Origin: Primula veris
Taxonomy: Eukaryota; Streptophyta; Magnoliopsida; Ericales; Primulaceae
Direction: 5' to 3'
DNA length: 64,000 bases
Assembly (NCBI GenBank): GCA_963682055.1
Contig: OY821748.1
Coordinates: forward strand, 29,104,661-29,168,660
Shown: positions 12,056-22,760 of the stretch, one piece after another
Layout: each line of letters opens with the position of its first letter
How positions within the stretch are numbered: position 1 is the first letter of the stretch
Program-made: the position numbers and the translations under genes
The notes under the pieces: model-generated
The model's input: the letters and a program-made list of their open reading frames with translations, nothing else
Told to the model about the DNA's origin: nothing
The model's database searches: none

Positions 12056-15000
12056 ATGTATTGTGGGGCAGTTGATTGTCTGGTTGATAGTGGCACTACA
12101 CATACTATCTTAAAAGATAAATGATTTTTTATCAACTTTACGCCTAAAGTAACCTCAGTGACAACAATTTCGGGCCCGTCGACCCTTGTTGAAGGCTTTG
12201 ATAAAGCTAAATTCACGTTGTCAAATGGTACTCTTGTTGAAGTATCTGAGGCCTTATATTCTCCGAGGTCCAGTCGTACCTTGTTGAGCTTTAAGGATAT
12301 CCGAGAAAATAAGTTTCATCTTGAAACTGCTCGTGAAAATGGTATTGAATGCCTTCACATTACCTCCACTCAATACGACCAAAAGCGTATTCTGGAGAAG
12401 TTGAGATGTCTTTCAAGTGGTTTGTATGTTACTACAATCCAAAACTTTGAAAGCAATCTAATCATTCGGCGGACGCCGATTGATGAGAGCACTTTTATGC
12501 TATGGCATGACCGGCTGGGACACCCGGGTCAAAATACGATGCTTCGAACGATGAACGCATCTCATGGGCATCCTCTTGGAGGAAAGAATTTCGTATTTAA
12601 TCCGAAAATTCTATGTCAAGCATGCTCGATTGGAAAGACTAATCTCAAACCAATTCGTGTGAAACCTACGAAATTGGTTTCCCAATTCCTTGAAACAATT
12701 CAAGGAGATATTTGTGGACCTATCCAACCAACATATGGACCATTTAAATATTTCATGGTTTTGGTTGATGCATCGACAAAATGGTCACACGTAGCTTTGT
12801 TGTCCACAAGAAACGCAGCGTTTCCAAAACTCCTAGCCCAGATAATTAAATTGAGGACTCATCATCCGGATTATCAGATAAAGTCTATTAGACTTGATAA
12901 TGTCGCGGAGTTTACATAGAAATCTTTCGATGACTATTGCATGACTTTGGGAATTAATCTTGAACACCCAGTTCCGTATGTTCATACCCAAAACGGCCTT
13001 GCAGAAGCTTTCATTAAGCGATTGCAAATGATTGCTAGGACTTTGGTTATGCGCACCAAACTTCCTATTTCTGCGTGGGGCTATGCCATTTTGTATGCTG
13101 TTGCGTTGGTCCGTCTGAGGCCCATGGCCACCCAACCACTATCTGCGTACCAATTGGTAACTGCATATGAGCCTGATGTCTCACATTTACGCGTGTTTAG
13201 GTGTTTAGTCAATGTTCTAATTGAGCCGCCTAAGCGTTCCAAATTTGGACCTCAGAAACGACGGGGCATATATGTCGGTTATGAATCCCCGTCCATAATA
13301 CGCTATTTAGAGCCCTTGACAGGCGATCTCTTTACCGCTAGACATGTGGATTGTGACTTTGATGAGACACTCTTCCCGTCGTTAGGGGGAGAAATACACG
13401 TTAACGTTGATAAGGAATGGCATGAATTAACGTGGCATGTACCCACTATGTCTCATCTAGATCCCCCAACTGCACATAGTGATAAGGAAGTGCAGAGAAT
13501 CCTAGGTCTGGAAAATGTTGCAAATCAAATGCCAGACGCATTTAATGACCTAGCGAATGTCACGAGATCACATATACCTGCTGTAAATGTGCCTGCAAGG
13601 ATAGACGTCCCAGTGAGACGCCGTGTTCCGGTTGAACACGTTGCTCCTGTTGTACCCACCGAGCAAAGGACGCTGCCGTCGGCCGTTCAGTCCGCTGCCC
13701 TTCCGAAAAAAAGAGGAAGGCCGTCCGGTTCCAAGGATGTTCTGCCTCGAAAGAGGAGAAATCCTCTCGCATCTGTTTTGCCACACAAGATCATTAAGGA
13801 TCACGGTGATGTATTAGAGGAGCGTGTTCCAGATGAAACACTAGTTCCTAATCATCACGATAATTTCGAAATATCTGTCGATTATACTAGTTTAGACGAT
13901 ATTTTGAAGCGAAATGAGACTGTCATCGATGATGTGTTCATATACGCAGTGGCCACTGACATTATGAACAATGATGACATGGAACCTCGTACCGTTGCTG
14001 AGTGTCAGCGAAGAACGGACTGGCCTCAATGGAAACAAGCAATCCAGGCTGAATTGGATTCCTTAACGAAACGAAGGGTGTTTGGACTTGTCGCTCCAAC
14101 ACCGCCCAATGTTAGACCAGTTGGTCATAAATGGGTTTTCGTAAGAAAGCGTGATGAGAATAATGAGATTGTTAGATACAAAACTCGCCTTGTGGCGCAA
14201 GGTTTCTCTTAACGCCCTGGAATTGATTACGATGAGACGTATTCTCCCGTAATGGACGTTATAACGTTCTGCTACTTAATCAGTTTAGTAGTTTCCAAAA
14301 AACTGAATATGCAGCTCATGGATGTGGTCACAGCGTATCTCTACGGGGATCTGGACATAGAGATTTACATGAGAGTCCCTGATGGACTTAAGTTGCCTGA
14401 ATCAAGTAGTTTCCGGCCACGGAACACGTTCTCGATTAGACTGAGACGATCACTATATGGATTGAAACAATCCGGACGGATGTGGTATAACCGTCTAAGT
14501 GAATACTTGATCGGCTTGGGATATGTTAATAATGAACAATGCCCATGCGTGTTCATAAAGAAATCCACTTCAGGATATGCGATTATCGCAGTCTATGTAG
14601 ATGATATGAATCTCATAGGAATCTCGAAAGAGTTGTTCAAAACTGCTGAAATCCTGAAGAAGGAATTCGAGATGAAAGATCTTGGGAAGACACGGTATTG
14701 CCTCGGCATGCAGATCGAGCACCGTAAAGATGGAGTTTTAGTCCATCAAGAAAGTTACACCCAAAAGGTGTTGAGGCGCTTTAGTCATAGTGATGTTGAG
14801 CCGTCCTCTACTCCCATGGTCGTCTGCTCTCTAGACATTAATAAGGACCCCTTCCGTCCAAAGGAGGACGATGAAGAGATATTGAGCTCTGAGTGTTCAT
14901 ATCTGGGTGCAATAGGCGCACTATTGTACTTGGCCCAATGTAATAGACCGGACATCTCGTTTGCTGTGAATTGTCTAGTTCGACACAGCACCGCACCAAC

Positions 15001-15625
15001 ACGCCGCCATTGGACTGGCATAAAAGATATTTTCCGTTACCTTAGAGGTACTACGGACATGGGCTTATTCTATCCCTTTGTGTCGAGTGGATCTAGCTCC
15101 AATGATCCTTGAAACAACGCAACCCTTGTCGGCTATGCCGATGCTGATTTCTTATCAGACCCGCACAAGGGATGTTCCCAATCTGGTTATGTCTTTACCA
15201 TTGGGAACACGGCGATATCCTAGAGGTCTCATAAACAGACTCTAGTGGCCACTTCGACTAACCACTCTGAGCTACTCGCGTTCTATGAGGCGACTAGAGA
15301 GTGTGTCTGGCTTCGAGCAGTTATTAGCCATATTCGAAGCACCTGTGATCTAGCTTACGATCATGATGAACCAGTTGTTATTTATGAGGACAACACCGCT
15401 GTGATTGATCAAGCGAAGCATGGTTACATCAAAGGTGATGCAACTAAGCATATCTCGCCAAAGTTGTTCTTTACACATGAACAACAAACGCTTCAAAAGA
15501 TTGAAATGAAGCATATTGGTTCAGAGAATAACCACGCTGACTTGTTCACCAAGTCACTGCCAAAGCATTCTTTTCAGAAGCACGTACGGGCGATTGGCCT
15601 ACGTAGGCTATCTGAGCTACCTTAG
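12056..15625 (+). pseudogene. copia Pol (protease-integrase-RT-RNase H), five in-frame stops
   Basis: All pieces share one frame. Protease is recognised by VDSGTTHTI (about 12086). The integrase zinc region has LWHDRLGHPGQNTM (about 12499) and the integrase core QGDICGPIQ and RLDNVAEFT. Reverse transcriptase has KTRLVAQGFS, LYGLKQSG and the catalytic YVDDM (about 14597). RNase H has GYADADFLSD, NHSELLAF and IYEDNTAVIDQ, ending at 15625. In-frame stops lie at about 12121 (TGA), 12917 (TAG), 14210 (TAA), 15110 (TGA) and 15222 (TAG). I see no frameshift over 3.5 kb. Most of the stops are one C-to-T or G-to-A change from a sense codon (CAG, CAA, CGA, TGG), the signature of methyl-cytosine deamination. 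Confidence 0.9.
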
Positions 15626-15689
15626 AGCGACATTTTATGTCGGAGTCGAAATTCTCGCACCCTGTCGTGTGCAAGTGAGGGAGAGCATC

Positions 15690-16140
15690 ATGTTGTATAC
15701 ATGTGTACTCTTTTTGTCCTTAGTACAAGGTTTTTCCCACTGGGTTTTCCTTGACAAGGTGTTTAACGAGACACGTTCCCTGTTATACCTCACTAAGGAT
15801 TGCCGAAATCAGGAGGAGTATCTTGTCGTATACTTCTTACCACTGTGTACTCTTTTGTCCTTCGACTAGAGTTTTTTTCCACTGGGTTTACTCTGGTAAG
15901 GTTTTGATGAGGCACCTGTTTTGTGGTTGATCCCCTACTACTACCACTATTGCACTCTTTTTCCTTCGATCAGAGATTTTCCCATTGGGTTTGCTCTGGC
16001 AAGGTTTTGATGAGGCACACTGTTTGTGGTTAGTTACTTACATAGTATTTTGACATATATCATTCGGCTACACAATTTCTCTTAGGTACCGGTTTTGTCC
16101 CACACCGGGTTTTCCGGCCCTAAGGTTTTTATGTGTTTAG
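15690..16140 (+). repeat. Degenerate tandem repeats in copia 3' untranslated region
   Basis: Three to four diverged copies of a unit with core TACTCTTTTTGTCCTT...TTTTTCCCACTGGGTTT...AAGGTTTT-AACGAGGCA start near 15705, 15849, 15952 and 16094. Such CACTGGGTTT-type repeats downstream of RNase H are familiar from many plant copia elements. Their function is not established. Confidence 0.8.
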
Positions 16141-16208
16141 CACTGCGAATGAACTCGACTCAGATCGACTGCATGAAAACGAAGAATTTAAGACGTTCAA
16201 AGAGAGAG

Positions 16209-16411
16209 TGTTGTAAGATTATTGGACTCTTGGGCTTATTCTTTATGGGCCCAAGTGGGCTTATAACCATACTCCTCTATCTATATAAAGAGGGCTAGGG
16301 GTCATATATTTTACATCCATTCAGATATTCATTCATAATAAAGACGATACTGTTCTCCCATCTCTCTACTTATGTCTCCCTAAATACATAGCTAATAGTT
16401 ATATTACAACA
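16209..16411 (+). repeat. 3' LTR of the first copia element
   Basis: 203 bp, TGTTGTAAG...TACAACA, the same length as the 5' LTR. It is followed by the target duplication CTCAT (16412-16416) and then AT-microsatellite DNA. Confidence 0.93.
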
Positions 16412-16416
16412 CTCAT

Positions 16417-16421
16417 AATAT

Positions 16422-16460
<39 letters not shown>

Positions 16461-17733
16461 TAATAAAAGGAGTAAAAGGGGAAATAGGTAATAGTTGTAA
16501 AGGCAAAACGGCATAATATATATATAGTTTAAGTAAAGACGGATGTGCCTATGTCATCCTTAATAGACAGCAGATGAGATGATGATCTGCATCCATTCCT
16601 ACTAATACAAACTCTTCTCATAATATGCATCTTGTTTTCTCTTCTTAATATATATATATATATATATAGATTGACATTAAATATAATATTGTTTTCCATA
16701 AATAATCTAGGCACTAGTCTCTATTTTTATGACCAAATTTATTTATAAAATCTACATAATCGCTTCCTTCTTCTATAAATTACCTTGTAGCTAATATTAG
16801 TCCCAAAACCTTGTGTTTTCCCTTACTATTTCGCTAAACATATAATTAAAAAGGGTCTATGTGTGTATACATTAGATAAGCTTCATGAGTTTTTAACAAA
16901 AAGTATATGTGCAGGCAGATAAGTACGTACATAATAACATGTTATCTTCACGACATATATATATCATTACTGTACAAATGGGGGATCATATAGCTGTAAG
17001 TATACTATTATTTATATTTTTCACCTAAATCTCGCTGATTCTTCTTAATTAATACACCAAGTGGAATTTAGTTTTAAAACACATTGTCCTTACACCTTTA
17101 TATATATATATATATATATATATAAAAGTAATCGTGTCGCACGCGTTTCGTGTGCGACAATCAAAATATATAAAATAGGTATAGTTATGATATAAATATG
17201 ATTACAGATCCCAATCGATTTAACAATTGAATTATTGGGGTTATAGTGTTATTAGTATATAGGTTTTATCCTCTACTAAAAATGTCTTAATTTATAGGTA
17301 CACTCTAATTAACAACAAAAATTAGTTGGAACAATGAGATAAGCTGCCAAACAACCTTGCAAATCCCACTAATAGTGGTCCATGCACCATAACTGCCAAC
17401 TTTTGCAACTCAAAGAATAAAAGTGCTTTTCACTTTATCTGAATATACATCTATATAATTATGTTATTTAATAACAACTTGAACCTATATGCACCTTGAA
17501 AAAATATTACAAACCTAATAAACATGTTGGATTTTACGAAAACGGTAGGAGTTATGTGGAACAATGAACTGAAAAGGAAAAAAGTAAGATTACGTACATC
17601 TATATTAACATTTCCCATGGGACAATGATCTCACTTGTTAATTTATTTTTTTATTCACTAGTTATTAAAATAAAATAAAATACAAAGTGGAATACCAAAA
17701 AGCAATGTTGTCACTTCTTATCTTCTTTTTAAA
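16417..17733. other. AT-rich intergenic DNA with microsatellites
   Basis: (AT)n runs lie at about 16426-16453, 16650-16669 and 17099-17124. At 17138-17160 there is a perfect 7-bp stem, GTCGCAC...GTGCGAC, around a short loop. It resembles a Helitron 3' hairpin but has no matching 5' terminus nearby. No gene is seen. Confidence 0.5.
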
Positions 17734-18029
17734 CTAGTAAAATTTAACTTATGCGTGTGAGACGCGTAATGACATAAATCTCATAATATATTTTATTTTG
17801 AACATAATATTCAGATTTTGTTTCATTTATTGTAGTTATGCAGGTTAAAACGAATCACTAATTAATTTATGCTACATCCGTAATTAGGAAAATATAGTGA
17901 TGACAAATTATTAATTAATTAGATTATGTATATTGGTAATTATTAAAACATAGTCAGGGTATTTTTAGAAAAATTTGACAAAATTGAACAGACTCATTTC
18001 TCTTGGGTTGGCTTATTATAATAGAATGA
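17734..18029 (-). mobile_element. Small Helitron-like non-autonomous element, copy 1
   Basis: Read on the minus strand it begins TCATTCTATTATAATAAGCC (end at 18029) after an A. It ends with a GCGT...ACGC hairpin (about 17751-17764) followed some 10 nt later by CTAG and then T (17734-17737), matching the Helitron rule A|TC...hairpin...CTRR|T. Both ends recur in the copy in K+ channel intron 1, while the interior differs. No Rep/helicase is encoded. Assignment rests on termini only. Confidence 0.55.
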
Positions 18030-18933
18030 TATGTATTTAAACACCAAAATAGTTTCATCCATTTCTATGCATCTTCTGAGAGCAAGCACTATAGCTTGCT
18101 TATTATTTTTCTCAAATTCAACAAAAAAAATATACGTTTTCCCATTATACATAATACTTTTATATCCACACAAAACATCATGTTTCTTATATAAGTTTCT
18201 TATTTTCTATTTCTCTCTTTTTAAACATTTTTTTATATAATCATAATGTCATATCACTCTTGTAAATAATATGATGAACACTTTTGGTTTCTTATATATA
18301 TAAGTAATATTGGACCACCATCAAATTTTGAATATTTTTTTGAAGAACCTGCTAATTGGGATTTTTTTTATAAAAAAAAATTAACAAGATTACTCAAAAT
18401 ATGAATTAAAACTGCATATGAGGCACCAGCAGTGCTTGATCTAAGTCTGTGCTTTCACCTCAAAATATCACCTACATCTTTGATGTTAAAAAAACGCTAT
18501 ATCCTCAGCACAATTTAGCGATTTCCGAAAAATTAATGATGGATGCTAAATTTTAGTGTTGCATATTTACTAGTCAAACAAATGATTTATAATACAAAGA
18601 ATCACTTTGGACTATGACACAAACATCCCCTTAAAACCCTAGAGAAGTTGTTGGTTCTTATTGTTTTGTATTTATTAAAATAAGCGGAATAAACATAAAT
18701 GCAGGACAGATTAAAAAAATCGAAAGATTAAACTATAAAAAGGGAATTAAAAGGGAAAAAGATCCCGCCCAAAAGGGCAAGCGAACTACATTATGAGAAA
18801 ATAAAGTAAAATATAATAAAGAGTAGGCTAGCCATTAACAAATTCTGAACTTATTCAATACAATTTACCACAAAGACTTAAATCAACCTAAAGATTTTCT
18901 CAGGACTCGACGCTTTGTTCAATACAACTAGTA
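18030..18933. other. AT-rich stretch left of the Mutator-like element
   Basis: No gene is recognised. On the minus strand it may continue the LINE remnant seen to the right of the Mutator-like element, because the transposon splits one pre-insertion sequence, but I cannot recognise domains here. Confidence 0.4.
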
Positions 18934-18942
18934 GTTCATTTG

Positions 18943-19192
18943 GAGTTTTTTGCCAAAATGGTCCAGTGGACCACTTAAATTCCCAGAATGGGCTACCTTT
19001 CTGTAATATTCCCAAAATGGTCTACTTTCGAAAAACGACCGATCGAAATGATAAAAACGACCGGTCGTTTTTATCATGAACTCTCTGGAACAATTTGGAC
19101 CAAAAACGATCGGTCGTTTTGTCAAATTCGATCGGTCGTTTTTCAGACCAAAAACGATCGGTCGTTCTGTAAATTTCGACCGATCGTTTTTA
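18943..19192 (+). repeat. Left terminal inverted repeat of the MULE
   Basis: This 250-bp repeat is the reverse complement of 22178-22427. It contains six copies of a quasi-palindromic motif (CGACCGATCG, CGACCGGTCG or CGATCGGTCG within runs of A and T). Four further copies follow to about 19300. Confidence 0.95.
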
Positions 19193-19670
19193 TTGTGAAT
19201 TCTCTGGAAGAAATCATACCTAAAACGATCGGTCGTTTCTTATAACGATCGGTCGTCTGTTGAAAAACGATCGGTCGTTTTTGACTGTCGACCGATCGAC
19301 TGTAAAGAATTTACAGAACAAGAATTTTTTGCAGTTTTGGACACTGATTTGACAAAAAATATATAAAAACATGATCCCCTTTTTGAACATGATCTCTTAA
19401 AAAATGATGTCGTAAATTAATATGTTTAGTACGAGAGTGTTGGATCGGATTTTTCGAAAGATTTATGCACTAGTATTATCACATAAAATGATGTCGTAAA
19501 TTAATATGTTAGGTACAAGATGTGTAGGTGACGTTTTACTAAACATCCGATTTAAAACAAGTAAATGTCACAACATCCGATTTAAAACGAAGTTAAACAA
19601 ATCTAAACGATTAAGGAAAACGAACGATAAAATGCAAGCGAAAAATTGGCCATAGTTTTGCCTAAAAACG

Positions 19671-20222
19671 GTCAATCGCCACAAATGAAAACAACAAAAA
19701 TAACCCAATCAACTAGATATATATGCGCACAAGTTATAATAACATCAAAATCGCATTTGTAGAATTATAAATACGCAATCTCACAACGTCATACAAATTA
19801 ACACGTAATGATAAATAGCAACATAACATAAAAAAGATTCATAACATAAAAACGGTCAATCGCCACAAATGAAAACAACAAAAATAACCCAATCAACTAG
19901 ATATATATGCGCACAAGTTATAATAACATCAAAATCGCATTTGTAGAATTATAAATACGCAATCTCACAACGTCATACAAATTAACACGTAATGATAAAT
20001 AGCAACATAACATAAAAAAGATTCATAACATAAAAACGGTCAATCGCCACAAATGAAAACAACAAAAATAACCCAATCAACTAGATATATATGCGCACAA
20101 GTTATAATAACATCAAAATCGCATTTGTAGAATTATAAATACGTAATCTCACAACGTCATACAAATTAACACGTAATGATAAATAGCAACATAACATAAA
20201 AAAAATTCATAACATAAATGCA
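19671..20222. repeat. 184-bp tandem repeat, three copies
   Basis: Copies start at 19671, 19855 and 20039 (GTCAATCGCCACAAATG...). The period is exactly 184 bp. The first two copies look identical by eye; the third has single-base changes and diverges at its end next to the stop side of the 448-aa gene. This may form the 3' untranslated/terminator side of that gene. Confidence 0.93.
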
Positions 20223-20372
20223 AAGCGTTTGCTACTTATTACATCAAAAACAACGTTGGAAGAAAATGAAAAACAAAGGAAATACAACGCAAAATAAAAG
20301 AGAGGTATTTCTCCCCCTTTGACATCATAAATGAAAAACAAATGAAATACAACGCAAAAATAAAATAACAGC

Positions 20373-21719
20373 CTAGTCGCGGTGGGAGGTCGCGTCGTCC
20401 TCTTCGTCGGCGTCATCGTCGGGACCGGCTAGATCGGGAAAATACCCGTAGAACTTTGCCCGTTGCTCGGCGCTTATCCTATCAATTTCATCCAAGTCTT
20501 CTTGACTTGTGTTCATGGAGCGAAACATGCGTCGGTGGAGTCGCGCATTTTGATATTGGTCGATATATAGATCGTCGTAGAATTGTTCGGTGCGCGGAGG
20601 ACGGTTGGAAGATCCGACTTGAGCTTTTCCTCGACCTCGAGTGGGACGAGAAGAGGAAGGAATGTGAGACGGGGGAAGGGACTCGGAGGAAATAGGCACG
20701 TCCTCACGAGCGGCTTGCGGTGTGGCCTTAGGGCCGACATACTCTTCCTCTTCGGGGAAAAGAGTAGTGTAGTCGGGGCCGGACACCCGTTTACCGGACC
20801 AAGTAATGGTCTTGGCGGTAGTGTTGAATTTTATTGACATTTGGGCAAGATAAGAGGTGTCCCAAATGTGTTTATCCTTATTCTTGAAAAGGGTTCCACC
20901 GGGAACAAGGTTTAGGTCCTTTAAGATGGCCGAAATCAAGGCACCGTAAGATAGCCCATTCTTAGATTTCGTTTTGAGCGAATCCATCTTAAAGAATATG
21001 AGAGTCGCGAAGTCAAGCTTGACTCGGCGATGGATGCACCCTAGAAGGAAGATGTACTCATTGGTAACATCCGTGAAATTTGAAGTATGAGGGAGGACGA
21101 TGTGAGAGAGGATGTGGTAGGCTAATTTATTTCTAAATAGAAGGCCGTGGGCTTTGTTAGAGCGATTGTTGTGGGCGGGATGAAATAGCTCATCTTTGAA
21201 ATCGGTAAAATTAACGATGTTTAGCATTTCGCAAAGTTCGTCACTTTGCTCGTACACCCCCGCAGCATCGAGGTGTAGAAGATTTCGTAAACGGTCTATA
21301 CCGTAAACGAAGGCCTGGCCATTAAACGATGAACGCAAGCGGAGTGCGTCATCATGACCCCTATCAAGAACTAGGTTATGGTAAAATTCATATATATTTT
21401 CAATGAAGAAAGGCTCTTTTAGAGTAAGAATTACGTTGAGTTTTTGAAAGTTTAAATCTTGCATGAGAAGAGGAAAACGTTCAACGAATAAAGGCATATC
21501 TATGGTAAAATTAGTCAATATAGATCTTTTACCCATTGCAGATGGATAGAGAGGAGGAAGGGAGCTGGAAGAGGCACCGGGGCCCGATGGTGGAGCCGTG
21601 GAGGAACCGGTTCGTCGACCGCGAGGAACACGGGGGCGGCTCGGGGACGGAGGCACGTAGTCGTCGTCATGTTCGTCGACGAGGTTTGGTTGAGCTTGAG
21701 CTTTCTTGGTGCGAACCAT
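20373..21719 (-). CDS. 448-aa protein of a plant transposon-associated family, inside the MULE
   Basis: The uninterrupted frame starts at an ATG in good context (ACCATGG) and ends TAG. Residues 1-60 are basic and Pro/Ser/Arg-rich (PSRPRVPRGRRTG, probably disordered, possibly nuclear). Residues about 65-310 form a conserved-looking globular region with RFPLLMQDLNFQKLNVI, EPFFIENIYEFYHNL, YGIDRLRNLLHL, LFRNKLAYHILSHIVLP and NEYIFLLGCIHRRVKLDFA, then LSYGALISAILKDLNL. This resembles the 'putative plant transposon protein' family, which is widespread in plants without known biochemistry. The C-terminus is Ser/Pro-rich, then a helical YIDQYQNARLHRRMFRSM stretch and an acidic tail (DDDADEEDD). No catalytic DDE or zinc motif is visible. 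A TATA-like TATATATATA lies about 100 bp upstream (21818-21830). Function unknown; intactness suggests recent activity or selection. Confidence 0.8.
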   Translation of the reverse strand: MVRTKKAQAQPNLVDEHDDDYVPPSPSRPRVPRGRRTGSSTAPPSGPGASSSSLPPLYPSAMGKRSILTNFTIDMPLFVERFPLLMQDLNFQKLNVILTLKEPFFIENIYEFYHNLVLDRGHDDALRLRSSFNGQAFVYGIDRLRNLLHLDAAGVYEQSDELCEMLNIVNFTDFKDELFHPAHNNRSNKAHGLLFRNKLAYHILSHIVLPHTSNFTDVTNEYIFLLGCIHRRVKLDFATLIFFKMDSLKTKSKNGLSYGALISAILKDLNLVPGGTLFKNKDKHIWDTSYLAQMSIKFNTTAKTITWSGKRVSGPDYTTLFPEEEEYVGPKATPQAAREDVPISSESLPPSHIPSSSRPTRGRGKAQVGSSNRPPRTEQFYDDLYIDQYQNARLHRRMFRSMNTSQEDLDEIDRISAEQRAKFYGYFPDLAGPDDDADEEDDATSHRD

Positions 21720-21814
21720 GGTTGGATTTTTTAAAAAATTAGGGTTGTTGAAGAATTGGTATTTTCAAGAAACGGAATCAATCGATTATTGATTATAAGG
21801 ATTAATAAGAGAAT

Positions 21815-21832
21815 TGGGTTATATATATATAG
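21815..21832 (-). promoter_or_regulatory. Probable TATA box of the 448-aa MULE gene
   Basis: On the minus strand it reads CTATATATATATAACCC, about 100 bp upstream of the ATG at 21719, with no other gene in between. It is inside the element, so the gene would carry its own promoter between the right inverted repeat and the ORF. Confidence 0.45.
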
Positions 21833-22177
21833 ATATTTGGGATTTTTAGAAAATTTTAGGGAGAGGGGGCGAATTTTTTGATAAAGAGAGATGAAAAGTT
21901 TTGAAAAGTGAAAGAGAATTAGGGTTGAAATAGGTTTAAAAACTGGAAAACAGAAAAACGATCGGTCGTTTTGGAATTACGATCGGTCGTTTTTGGACAA
22001 AAATGTTCCAGTGAGCACACTGAAAAAACGATCGGTCGTTTTTGCATAACGATCGGTCGTCTGTGTAAAAACGATCGGTCGTTTTTCACAGAGATCGGTC
22101 GTTTTTGTACAAAATTCTTCCAGTGAGCACACTTAAAAAACGACTGGTCGTTTTTGAAGAACGATCGGTCGTATGTG

Positions 22178-22427
22178 TAAAAACGATCGGTCGAAATTTA
22201 CAGAACGACCGATCGTTTTTTGTCTGAAAAACGACCGATCGAATTTGACAAAACGACCGATCGTTTTTTGTCCAAATTGTTCCAGAGAGTTCATGATAAA
22301 AACGACCGGTCGTTTTTATCATTTCGATCGGTCGTTTTTCGAAAGTAGACCATTTTGGGAATATTACAAAAAGGTAGCCCATTCTGGGAATTTAATTGGT
22401 CCACTGGACCATTTTGGCAAAAAACTC
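22178..22427 (-). repeat. Right terminal inverted repeat of the MULE
   Basis: The inverted partner of 18943-19192. The same motif continues inward to about 21958, giving about 14 copies on this side. The words GTGAGCACACT and GTTCCAGTGAGC also repeat between motif groups (about 22005 and 22120). Confidence 0.95.
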
Positions 22428-22439
22428 GTTCATTTGTAT

Positions 22440-22760
22440 CCAAATAAAATACACCGTTAATGCAAATAGCACTCTACCAACCCTATCCCCGAAGCTGACT
22501 CTCATTTAAAAATATATGTAGCCCACTCCACCCATTGCACCCATGAAATAAACCTAGCCAATAAAACTGGATTTGGCTCTTCCAATTTTCCATACTTTCT
22601 TTCAAAATTCACAATCGAAAAACAAGTCGTTAATATTTTTTGCGTTCTTGAGACAAAGCAGACTCCCATTTAATTACACCTACAATTTTCATCTTTTGAA
22701 GTGTCTCCATCGTTGTTAAACGATTCAAAATAGAAATACACAAAATAAATTTACACCTAT
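22440..22760 (-). pseudogene. Second LINE remnant (RT zinc-binding region), interrupted by the MULE
   Basis: The minus-strand translation gives RLTTMETLQKMKIV in one frame and, after a frameshift, LCLKNAKNINDLFFDCEF, matching the Arg-Leu-Thr...Cys...HLFF-C pattern of plant LINE zinc-binding domains. Stops and frameshifts are frequent. The 9-bp duplication of the MULE lies at its 3' boundary, so the transposon probably inserted into this older sequence. Confidence 0.55.

Larger units (their letters stand above)
8898..16411 (+). mobile_element. Full-length, inactivated Ty1/copia LTR retrotransposon
   Basis: It is bounded by two 203-bp LTRs (8898-9100 and 16209-16411), each TGTTGTAAG...TACAACA, and flanked by a perfect 5-bp duplication CTCAT (8893-8897 and 16412-16416). 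Internal order is a long leader (9101-10700), a gag ORF, then protease-integrase-RT-RNase H (the copia order), repeated 3' untranslated sequence and a purine-rich tract (AAAGAGAGAG, 16199-16208) abutting the 3' LTR. By eye the LTRs differ at roughly 14 positions of 203, pointing to an old insertion. pol carries several stops, so the element cannot move on its own. Confidence 0.95.
18943..22427 (-). mobile_element. Complete Mutator-like element (MULE) carrying a 448-aa gene
   Basis: The two ends are inverted copies starting GAGTTTTTTGCCAAAATGG, flanked by an identical 9-bp direct repeat GTTCATTTG (18934-18942 and 22428-22436). A 9-bp target duplication plus long inverted repeats is diagnostic of the Mutator superfamily. 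The repeats stay nearly identical for about 250 bp (about four mismatches by eye). Beyond that, both sides continue with more copies of the CGATCGGTCG-type motif. The interior holds a 184-bp triplication and one long ORF on the minus strand. No MURA-type transposase (DDE domain, SWIM zinc finger) is encoded, so mobility would need a transposase from elsewhere. The 3485-bp element appears to have landed in an older LINE remnant. Confidence 0.93.

Noticed and set aside
17138..17160. Perfect hairpin as an RNA gene or terminator
   Set aside because: Only 7-bp stem in AT-microsatellite DNA; more likely an orphan Helitron-type 3' hairpin, not enough for a gene call.
18943..22427. CRISPR-like array from repeated CGATCGGTCG motifs
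   Set aside because: Spacing is irregular, units are short palindromes, the context is eukaryotic, and the copies belong to transposon inverted repeats.
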